A stretch of 6,036 nt of DNA, taken from WLMZ01 sp031367435 (GTDB lineage Bacteria > Actinomycetota > Acidimicrobiia > Acidimicrobiales > Ilumatobacteraceae). Below, piece after piece: positions 1 through 5,437 of this stretch. The translations under genes and the position numbers were made by a program. How positions within the stretch are numbered: the first letter of the stretch is position 1; each line of letters begins with the position of its first letter. The notes under the pieces were generated by a model. The model worked only from the letters and a program-made list of their open reading frames with translations, was not told the DNA's origin and did no database searches. The stretch is from NCBI GenBank assembly GCA_031367435.1, contig JANLPV010000092.1, positions 1 to 6,036 of the forward strand, given 5' to 3'.

Positions 1-12
1 CGAGCGTCGGAC

Positions 13-594
13 TCACTCAAAGGCACCGGGTTGATTGAGCTGGCGCACCCACACGTCGCGCACGTCGTCGATCAACGGCGCAGGCGCGACGCCTGCGGAC
101 GCAATAGTGAGGCTTACTGTTGACGCGCCGGCATCGGGTACAAGATCAAGCCGGCACCAACACTCGACCGGTTCGTACAGGTGCACCTCGAGCACGTACG
201 GCGGGTCATCGACAAGCACCTCGCCGATCCACGAAGTGACGACGACGAGCGCCTCAAATGCCTCAGCAGGCAATGCGGCAATGACGAACGAGGCGGTGTC
301 ATGCTGCGCTCTCCCGGCAACGCGAGCATCCTCAGCCGTACGAGTCGGTCGCTTGACGGCACGGTCCGGAGCTGGGGTCTGGTCGTTTTGAGCCACGACG
401 CTCGGCAACGTTCGTCGTCCCGTGAGATGAGCAACGACCGCGTCGAATGCTGCGTTCAACGCGCGCATGTCGTCGCCGCTGCCACCCCGATCGGGATGAG
501 CCTCGAATGCAAGTCGGCGTCGAGCCAGCCGCGCGTCGGCCAGGTTGGCGCTCCTTTCGAGGCCCAATACTTCGAAGGGATCGGAGGTCGTCAC
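13..594 (-). CDS. Small J-domain (DnaJ-like) protein, C-terminal domain unknown
   Basis: 193 aa. Residues about 6-57 form a J domain: an opening DPFEVLGL, a basic helix (ARLARRRLAFEA) and the diagnostic HPD tripeptide at residues 33-35, followed by RGG and a helix ending AFDAVVAHL. The HPD loop stimulates Hsp70 (DnaK) ATPase in known J proteins. There is no Gly/Phe region and no zinc-finger CxxCxGxG repeat, so this is a class C (type III) J protein whose client is set by the rest of the chain. Residues about 58-98 are a polar, probably disordered linker. Residues about 100-190 look like a compact alpha/beta domain (VLEVHLYEPVECWCRLDLV, then a STVSLTIA strand) that I do not recognise. The GTG start shares a 4-base GTGA with the xylB stop, which implies translational coupling. 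Only a weak purine stretch precedes it. The J-domain call is solid; the client protein and any role in xylose metabolism are unknown. Confidence 0.88.
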   Translation of the reverse strand: MTTSDPFEVLGLERSANLADARLARRRLAFEAHPDRGGSGDDMRALNAAFDAVVAHLTGRRTLPSVVAQNDQTPAPDRAVKRPTRTAEDARVAGRAQHDTASFVIAALPAEAFEALVVVTSWIGEVLVDDPPYVLEVHLYEPVECWCRLDLVPDAGASTVSLTIASAGVAPAPLIDDVRDVWVRQLNQPGAFE

Positions 595-2006
595 GCCATC
601 CGGTCGCGCAGCGCCGCGTACGTTGCCCTAATCGCGGCCGACGCGTCGATGTCGTACGAAGAGGCGCGTTCGACAGGTTGGGTGGCACCAAATCCCCACC
701 GTTGCGCCACGATGTCGGGGTCGATCTCCTGCAGAACGGCAGCGGCCTGCACGCATGCGCCCGCAGCCACGGCTTGTTCGGCATCGGCCACGCTGACGGG
801 AAGATCGCACAGATCGGCAAACACCTGACGGTACGCCGCCGACTTCGCCCCACCACCCACCAACACGACACGCTGCACATCGCGCACGTGAGCGCGGAGC
901 GCATCGAGGCCGTCGAGCAAACCGCACGCCACACCCTCGACGGCTGCTCGTGCAAGTTGCTCGCGACTGGCGTCCGAACGAAATCCGGTGAGAGTGCCGC
1001 TGGACTTTGGTCGATTCGGAGTGCGTTCGCCATCGAGATACGGCAGCAACGTGACGCCTCCTGCCCCGAGCGGCGCTGCCGTCGCCAGTGCGTCGAAGCC
1101 GGCGAGGTCAACCCCCAACAACCTCGCAACGGTGTCGGTCACCTTCGTTGCGTTGAGGGTGCACACCAGCGGCAGGTATCGACCTGTTGCGTCGGCAAAT
1201 CCGGCGACTGCGCCTGTTTCATCAGGCGTCGGAGCATCGGAGACTGTGTAGACCGTGCCCGAGGTACCGAGCGAGATGACTGCATCGCCGGGGCGGACCG
1301 CGAGGCCGAGCGCGGCCGCCATGTTGTCACCCGTACCCGGCCCGACCACGGCATCTCGCCATGTACCGGCTGGCTCGAGTGGGCCGAGCACCCGCGGCAC
1401 CACCTGCGTCCAGTCGCGATCGGTATCGATGATCGACAACAGGTCCCAGCAGTATTGACCCGTCGCCGCAGACCAGTAACCGGTGCCGCTGGCATCGCCG
1501 CGATCGGTGCACATCGCTTCGGTGAGTCGATAGGTCATCCAGTCGTGCGGTAACAACACGTGCGCGAGGCGCGCCCAACTTTCGGGTTCGCTGCGATGCA
1601 GCCAACTCAGTTTGGCGATCGTGAACGCTGCTACCGGAACGCTGCCACACGTGGCCACCCAGTCCGCAGCGCCACCCGGCAACTGCTTCAGCAACCAACC
1701 CGCGTCGGGTGCCGTCTCGGTGTCGTTCCACAGTTTTGCATCGCGGATCACATCACCCGCGGCATCGAGAGCAACCATGCCATGTTGTTGTCCGGCAACG
1801 CTGATCGCATCGACGTTCGGCGAGCCGACCTGCTGCCACGCACCTTCGAAGGCACACCACCATGCGGCTGGGTCTTGCTCGCTCTTCGGCGGAGTAGTTG
1901 CGGGGTGCGGCATCGAGGCGCGCGAGATGACCTCACCGCTGTCGAGGTCGCGCACCTCCACCTTGGTGGACTGCGTCGACGAGTCGACGCCTGCAACCAG
2001 CGCCAT
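591..2006 (-). CDS. xylB: Xylulokinase (FGGY-family carbohydrate kinase)
   Basis: 471 aa, a normal FGGY-kinase length. The enzyme transfers phosphate from ATP to D-xylulose, giving D-xylulose 5-phosphate in the cytoplasm. Visible motifs in order: an N-terminal phosphate-binding loop (GVDSSTQSTK, residues 6-15); the sugar-site segment GQQHGMV (72-78), equivalent to GQMHG in E. coli XylB; LPHDWMTYRLT (152-162); TDRGDASGT (167-175); the catalytic-base motif GTGDN with Asp227; the ATPase-core SLGTSGTVYT (245-254); LPYLDGERTPN (321-331); and the adenosine motif LVGGGAKSAAYRQ (382-394). It starts at an ATG 3 bp after the xylA stop, with GGAGT 10 nt upstream. Its stop overlaps the GTG start of the J-domain gene. 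Xylulokinase is preferred over glycerol, ribulose or gluconate kinase because of the motif details and the adjoining xylA. Confidence 0.95.
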   Translation of the reverse strand: MALVAGVDSSTQSTKVEVRDLDSGEVISRASMPHPATTPPKSEQDPAAWWCAFEGAWQQVGSPNVDAISVAGQQHGMVALDAAGDVIRDAKLWNDTETAPDAGWLLKQLPGGAADWVATCGSVPVAAFTIAKLSWLHRSEPESWARLAHVLLPHDWMTYRLTEAMCTDRGDASGTGYWSAATGQYCWDLLSIIDTDRDWTQVVPRVLGPLEPAGTWRDAVVGPGTGDNMAAALGLAVRPGDAVISLGTSGTVYTVSDAPTPDETGAVAGFADATGRYLPLVCTLNATKVTDTVARLLGVDLAGFDALATAAPLGAGGVTLLPYLDGERTPNRPKSSGTLTGFRSDASREQLARAAVEGVACGLLDGLDALRAHVRDVQRVVLVGGGAKSAAYRQVFADLCDLPVSVADAEQAVAAGACVQAAAVLQEIDPDIVAQRWGFGATQPVERASSYDIDASAAIRATYAALRDRMA

Positions 2007-2009
2007 GGG

Positions 2010-3188
2010 CTACCGCACTCCGAGGAGTAATTCGGTAACGAGTTGATCGAGGCGCTCGTGCCCGTACCCGCGCGAGGTAAGTGCATCGATGTCGAATGAC
2101 GACTGCAGTATGTCGTTGACGCCAGCTGACGTAGCGCCAAGTGGTGAGGTGGGCACCTGTTGCTCCGCGAGGCCGGCCACTGCCAGTGCCTCTTGTATCT
2201 CCGCGTCGTGACGAAAGCGCTCAGCCTTGTCGGCCAGGATCTCATAGGTACGCATGCAGCCAGTGACGAAGTCCCAAATGCCGTCGTCATCCTCGGTGCG
2301 GTACGGGTGAGCATCGAAGTGGCGCATGCCCTTCCAGCCCGAGTCTTCGAGCAGCTTGACCACATAGAACGCGTCGCGTACACCTTCGCTGCCAAAGCGG
2401 AAATCTTGGTCGTACTTGCCAATGCGCTGCGCGTTTAGATCGATGTGAAAGAGCTTCGAGTGCCAGAGGGCCTGCGCCACTGCGTGCGTGAAGTTGAGGC
2501 CACTCATCGTTTCATGCGCGAACTCGGGATTGAGTCCGACCATGTCGGGCCATTGCAACTCGTTGATGAACGCAAGCGCGTGACCAACGGTTGGGAGGAA
2601 CATGTCACCCCGTGGTTCATTCGGCTTTGGTTCGAGCGCGAACACCAATTTGTAGCCACGCTCGCGAACGTACGCGCAGCACAGATCGACCGCTTCGCGG
2701 TAGCGGTCGAGTGCGACACGAACGTCCTTCGACGCTTCGCACTCCATCCCCTCACGCCCGCCCCACATCACGTAGACCTCGGCGCCCAGCTCGGCACCCA
2801 TGTCGATGGCCTCAAAGGTCTTCTTGACTGCGAAGCGGCGTACTTGCGGATCGTTTGCGGTGAACGCACCGTCTTTGAAGATGGGCTGGCTGAACAGATT
2901 GGTGGTCGCCATCGGCACCTTCATGCCGGTCTCGTCGAGCGCAGCTCGGAAACCCTTGAGGATCGTCTCCCGCTCGCCCGAACTGGCCCCGAACGGCACA
3001 AGATCATCGTCGTGGAAGTTCACGCCGTACGCGCCAAGCTCGGCCAACTTGTGCACGCTGCGCACCGGATCCATGGCAGGCCGGGTCTCGAAACCGAACG
3101 GATCTCGGCCTCGATTCCCAACGGTCCACAGACCAAACGTGAAGTGATGTTCGGATTTCGGAGAGAACGAAGGTTGCGACGAAGCCAT
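2010..3188 (-). CDS. xylA: D-xylose isomerase
   Basis: 392 aa, matching the short class I isomerases of actinobacteria rather than the roughly 440-aa class II enzymes. It interconverts D-xylose and D-xylulose (often also glucose and fructose) in the cytoplasm with two divalent metals. All catalytic residues are visible, with a constant +5 offset from Streptomyces numbering. Trp21, Phe99 and Trp142 line the sugar pocket. His59 and Asp62 lie in FHDDDLVPFG. Glu186 and Lys188 lie in ALEPKPNEPRG. Glu222 and His225 lie in NPEFAHE. Asp250 lies in FHIDLN, Asp260 and Asp262 in KYDQDF, and Asp292 in HFDAH. The C-terminus (about 325-392) is the oligomerisation tail ending LDQLVTELLLGVR. The stop is 3 bp before xylB. 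No Shine-Dalgarno precedes the ATG; instead a TANNNT box ends 6 nt upstream, suggesting leaderless initiation. Function is near certain, and the enzyme looks intact. Confidence 0.97.
   Translation of the reverse strand: MASSQPSFSPKSEHHFTFGLWTVGNRGRDPFGFETRPAMDPVRSVHKLAELGAYGVNFHDDDLVPFGASSGERETILKGFRAALDETGMKVPMATTNLFSQPIFKDGAFTANDPQVRRFAVKKTFEAIDMGAELGAEVYVMWGGREGMECEASKDVRVALDRYREAVDLCCAYVRERGYKLVFALEPKPNEPRGDMFLPTVGHALAFINELQWPDMVGLNPEFAHETMSGLNFTHAVAQALWHSKLFHIDLNAQRIGKYDQDFRFGSEGVRDAFYVVKLLEDSGWKGMRHFDAHPYRTEDDDGIWDFVTGCMRTYEILADKAERFRHDAEIQEALAVAGLAEQQVPTSPLGATSAGVNDILQSSFDIDALTSRGYGHERLDQLVTELLLGVR
2017..2021 (-). promoter_or_regulatory. Shine-Dalgarno site for xylB
   Basis: On the minus strand GGAGT lies 10 nt before the xylB ATG, inside the last codons of xylA. 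This supports the ATG at 2006 as the start and efficient reinitiation by ribosomes finishing xylA. Confidence 0.6.
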
Positions 3189-3194
3189 GCCCGA

Positions 3195-3200
3195 ACAGTA
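3195..3200 (-). promoter_or_regulatory. Candidate -10 box for leaderless xylA transcript
   Basis: TACTGT on the minus strand fits the actinobacterial TANNNT -10 consensus and ends exactly 6 nt before the xylA ATG. That spacing would place the transcription start on the A of the ATG. No purine-rich ribosome-binding site lies between, and no clear TTGACA-like -35 is visible (TTAGCT or TAGCTG at the expected distance is a poor match). A short CGAAC direct repeat (3192-3196 and 3205-3209) flanks and overlaps the box and could be an operator, but it is too short to assert. Confidence 0.45.
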
Positions 3201-3220
3201 GTTGCGAACGAGTCGTGCAG

Positions 3221-3907
3221 CTAACGCTGCCGCGGGCCCGCCTGCGTAAACGTGGCGCCCGGAGGATCAATTGCCCAGTTCGGCGACTCGCCCCACCCAT
3301 CTTCAAAGACCAACTCGGGCAACGGTCGACGACGTACGGGCCCGTGTGCGCCTGCCGGCCTGCCGAGGGTGATGCACGCCGACAATGCCGCCTCCGTCGG
3401 AATAGACAAGAGTTCGCGCAACTCCGCGTCGACGGCGTGATGCCACATGGTGAGCGCTCCCCCATAACCAAGTGCGCGAGCGGCCAACAACAAGTTCTGA
3501 CACGCGGGATACACCGAAGCACCTTCGTAAGGGTTGGCCGCGCGGTAACGCTGCAGACACACGAGAACCACTACGGGCGTCTCCTCGAAATGGTCGACGT
3601 AGTGCTGCATGGTCGCGGCCATGCGCGCCTTGGGCGTGTCGTTACTCTGAGCTGAGCCCGACGCATATCCGTCGTCACGACGCTTGTCGGCCCAGCTCGC
3701 GCGGAACGCCTTGCCGAGCAGTGACTTCGCCGCGACCGCACGTTCACCGTCGCGTAGCACGACGAACCGAAAAGGTTGCCGGTTGCTGCCGCTCGGCGCG
3801 CGAGTTGCATGCCACATGATGGTGGCCAGGTCACTCTCCGGAATCGGTTCAGCCGTGTAGCGGCGGATGGCCCGAGTGGTGGCAAGTCCTTCGAGGAGTG
3901 AAATCAC
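3221..3907 (-). CDS. Nitroreductase-family FMN flavoprotein
   Basis: 228 aa from a GTG start. The family carries out NAD(P)H-dependent two-electron reductions (nitro groups, quinones, flavins and others) on FMN in the cytoplasm; the real substrate is not deducible. Motifs: TTRAIRRY (10-17), whose arginines contact FMN phosphate; APSGSNRQPFRFVV (37-50), the classic SxxNxQP cofactor loop; PACQNLLLAARALGYGG (134-150), the dimer-interface helix; and ITLGRPAG (179-186), followed by a basic RRRPL segment. The reading frame stays open to an ATG at 4468, but that 187-codon extension has an unnatural Val/Ala/Ser composition and lies antisense to the neighbouring plus-strand gene. The GTG at 3907 is chosen because GAGGA sits 7 nt upstream and the family homology begins a few residues later. 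It ends 32 bp before xylA and is probably co-transcribed with it, although xylA may also have its own promoter. Confidence 0.88.
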   Translation of the reverse strand: MISLLEGLATTRAIRRYTAEPIPESDLATIMWHATRAPSGSNRQPFRFVVLRDGERAVAAKSLLGKAFRASWADKRRDDGYASGSAQSNDTPKARMAATMQHYVDHFEETPVVVLVCLQRYRAANPYEGASVYPACQNLLLAARALGYGGALTMWHHAVDAELRELLSIPTEAALSACITLGRPAGAHGPVRRRPLPELVFEDGWGESPNWAIDPPGATFTQAGPRQR

Positions 3908-3914
3908 GCCTGCA

Positions 3915-3919
3915 TCCTC
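3915..3919 (-). promoter_or_regulatory. Shine-Dalgarno site fixing the nitroreductase start
   Basis: GAGGA (within GGCGAGGA) on the minus strand lies 7 nt before the GTG at 3907. It is the best ribosome-binding site in the area and decides between this start and the far-upstream ATG of the open frame. Confidence 0.6.
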
Positions 3920-3938
3920 GCCGACATGTGCAATGACG

Positions 3939-3944
3939 TACGAT
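3939..3944 (+). promoter_or_regulatory. Candidate -10 box for leaderless membrane-protein transcript
   Basis: TACGAT matches TANNNT and ends 6 nt before the ATG at 3951, the spacing expected when transcription starts on the initiation codon. There is no Shine-Dalgarno before this ATG or the in-frame ATG at 3933. No convincing -35 is visible. The box sits in the 43-bp gap between the divergent genes. Confidence 0.4.
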
Positions 3945-3950
3945 CCGGCG

Positions 3951-4862
3951 ATGGAAAGTTCTTCAGAATCGTCTGCAGCAATCGACGATCCGATCTCGGG
4001 CGAGGCCGCCTCGAAGTCGCGTTGGCGTCGCATGGCCGAGGTCCTCGTGCCGGTCACGCTGTTTGCCGTCGCGGTGCCGCTTGCGGTGAACGGCTTCGCA
4101 AGTGCTGTCGATTCGGTCGGCAGTTCTTCAACGACAACAACGATCGATGTGGCCGCAGCGGACACAGCGCCCAACAGTTCTGCACCCCCGGCGGACATTG
4201 CACAGGAGATCGTTGGCTCGGTCATCACGGAACCAACCGCAACTACCTCTGCCCCTGCCACCGCTACCGCTGATACGGCCACCGCTGCTGTGTCAGGTGA
4301 GGGCAGCCCTTCGGCCGGCCACTCCCACGGCACTGCCGTTGCGGAACAGCCGCTGACGCGCAGCGAACGAACCGAGTTGGCCGACCAACTCGTGCTGGCG
4401 CGAGCGACTGCGATGAAGTACCCCACGGTCGCCGATGCCACGGCTGCCGGATACACGATGGTGACCACGTACCTACCGTTGATCGGCGCGCACTACATCA
4501 AGGGCGCGTTGATGGACGGCACGTTCGATGTCACGCAGCCCGAGATGTTGCTCTACGACGGAACGAAACCGGCTAGCCACATCGTCGGGTTGTCGTACTA
4601 CATGTTCAGCGATACTGAGCCGAGCCCGTTCGCCGGGCCCAACGATCATTGGCATCAACACATCGGACTATGCATCAAAGCCGGTGTTGTCGTGGGCGGT
4701 AGCCAACTCACCAACGAGCAGTGCGCGGCGCGTGGCGGCGCAAAGGCTGGACTGAACAATGGTTGGATGATTCATGCCTGGGTGGTGCCAGGCTGGGAAA
4801 GCCCGCAGGGTGTGTTCAGCCCGGAGCATCCTGGCCTCATCGCCAATCTCAACCAGTCGTAG
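3951..4862 (+). CDS. Uncharacterised membrane-anchored or secreted protein, His-rich C-terminal domain
   Basis: 303 aa; I do not recognise a named family. Residues 1-28 are an acidic/Ser-rich N-terminus ending in a basic patch (SKSRWRR). Residues about 29-51 form one hydrophobic helix (AEVLVPVTLFAVAVPLAVNG), so the protein should be an N-in/C-out anchored or exported protein. Residues about 55-138 are a low-complexity Ser/Thr/Ala/Pro linker that includes a GHSHG motif (123-127). Residues about 139-303 are a conserved-looking globular domain, outside the membrane by prediction. It has GAHYIKGALMDGTFD (179-193), QPEMLLYDG (196-204), GPNDHWHQHIGLC (229-241), a second cysteine at 258 and GWMIHAWVVPGWESPQGVFS (271-290). 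The clustered His233, 235 and 237 with His181, 210 and 275 could bind a metal, and Cys241/Cys258 could form a disulfide; both are inference. ATG 3951 is preferred over ATG 3933 or 3867, because the latter overlaps the divergent nitroreductase. It ends in tandem TAG stops. Confidence 0.82.
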   Translation: MESSSESSAAIDDPISGEAASKSRWRRMAEVLVPVTLFAVAVPLAVNGFASAVDSVGSSSTTTTIDVAAADTAPNSSAPPADIAQEIVGSVITEPTATTSAPATATADTATAAVSGEGSPSAGHSHGTAVAEQPLTRSERTELADQLVLARATAMKYPTVADATAAGYTMVTTYLPLIGAHYIKGALMDGTFDVTQPEMLLYDGTKPASHIVGLSYYMFSDTEPSPFAGPNDHWHQHIGLCIKAGVVVGGSQLTNEQCAARGGAKAGLNNGWMIHAWVVPGWESPQGVFSPEHPGLIANLNQS

Positions 4863-4903
4863 TAGCGCACACCCAGCACTCGTTGCTGCCGTTGGCATCC
4901 CAA

Positions 4904-5437
4904 ATGGCCGCGTCAATCACACCCCTGTTGCGATCCGAGCGTCACCTCTTGACGCCGCTATCCATCGCCGATGCCGTCGAAATGGCAGCAGTGTTGGCCG
5001 ACGAGGAGCTCTATACGTTTACGGGCGGTAAGCCGCCAAGTGTTGCTCAGCTCGCCGCACGGTACGCCTCGCAGACGTCGGGCTCCGGCTCGCCCGATGA
5101 GCACTGGCACAACTGGATCATCCGCGCTGTCAACGCTGCGTTGCCTCTCGGTTACTTGCAATCGACCGTCACGAAAAGTTCGGCCGATGTGGCGTGGGTC
5201 GTCGGCACCAGATCTCAACGAACGGGTGTCGCCAGCGAGGCAGCGCGAGCGATGTGTCAATGGCTGCGCCGGTGCGGGGTGCCTCGCATTACTGCCCACA
5301 TCCATCCCGAACACGTGGCGTCCGCTCGGGTGGCGGTCGCGTGCGGCCTGGAGCCGACTGCCAAGGTGGACGACGATGGCGAACAGCTTTTCGAATGGCT
5401 CGATGCCGATGCGAAGACCACCGCCGACGGGGACTAA
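4904..5437 (+). CDS. GNAT-family N-acetyltransferase
   Basis: 177 aa, the usual size for a single GNAT domain; it would transfer acetyl from acetyl-CoA to an amine. Features in order: the N-terminal strand and helix (RSERHLLTPLSIADAVEMAAVL, residues 10-31); EHWHNWIIR (66-74) and LGYLQSTVT (82-90), the beta2-beta4 region; DVAWVVGTRSQRTGVASEAA (95-114), containing the acetyl-CoA pyrophosphate loop Q/RxxGxA at 105-110; then AHIHPEHVASARVAVACGLEPT (131-152), the typical C-terminal HPxxxAS...GL segment of this actinobacterial subgroup. The frame is open further upstream, but that part lies inside the preceding gene, so the ATG at 4904 is used. TTG codons at 4883 and 4892 are alternatives, and no good Shine-Dalgarno is seen for any of them. 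It lies 41 bp after the membrane-protein gene and is probably co-transcribed. The acceptor substrate is unknown. Confidence 0.88.
   Translation: MAASITPLLRSERHLLTPLSIADAVEMAAVLADEELYTFTGGKPPSVAQLAARYASQTSGSGSPDEHWHNWIIRAVNAALPLGYLQSTVTKSSADVAWVVGTRSQRTGVASEAARAMCQWLRRCGVPRITAHIHPEHVASARVAVACGLEPTAKVDDDGEQLFEWLDADAKTTADGD

Noticed and set aside
332..1129. Minus-strand open frame overlapping xylB and the J-protein gene in another phase
   Set aside because: Arg/Ser-rich low-quality translation spanning the junction of two well-supported genes; a frame shadow.
447..1553. Long plus-strand open frame (368 codons) antisense to xylB
   Set aside because: Its translation is Arg/Cys/His-rich with no recognisable domain, and it lies wholly opposite xylB, whose motifs are all intact. 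It is a shadow of GC-rich codon usage.
2445..3224. Plus-strand open frame (259 codons) antisense to xylA
   Set aside because: It mirrors the xylose isomerase gene, whose active-site residues are all present. It has no start signal and no family resemblance.
3921..3945. Short palindromes ACATGT and CGTACG in the divergent intergenic gap, considered as operators
   Set aside because: Six-base palindromes of this kind are common by chance and they are not repeated or extended here.
3867..3950. Upstream N-terminal extension of the membrane protein (ATG at 3867 or 3933)
   Set aside because: The 3867 start would overlap the nitroreductase coding region and adds no recognisable signal sequence. The ATG at 3933 cannot be fully excluded, but neither it nor 3951 has a Shine-Dalgarno, and 3951 has the better-placed TANNNT box.
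4721..4903. Upstream extension of the GNAT frame
   Set aside because: It lies mostly inside the membrane-protein gene in another phase, and GNAT homology begins just after the ATG at 4904.
4863..4903. Possible terminator or promoter between the membrane-protein and GNAT genes
   Set aside because: No stable inverted repeat with a T-run and no TANNNT box in a sensible position was found. The 41-bp gap looks like a plain operon spacer.
5064..5130. Shared HWH tripeptide in the GNAT protein (EHWHNW) and the upstream membrane protein (DHWHQH), considered as a hint of a common domain
   Set aside because: Surrounding residues do not align. In the GNAT protein the segment falls in the ordinary beta2-beta3 region, so it is coincidence.
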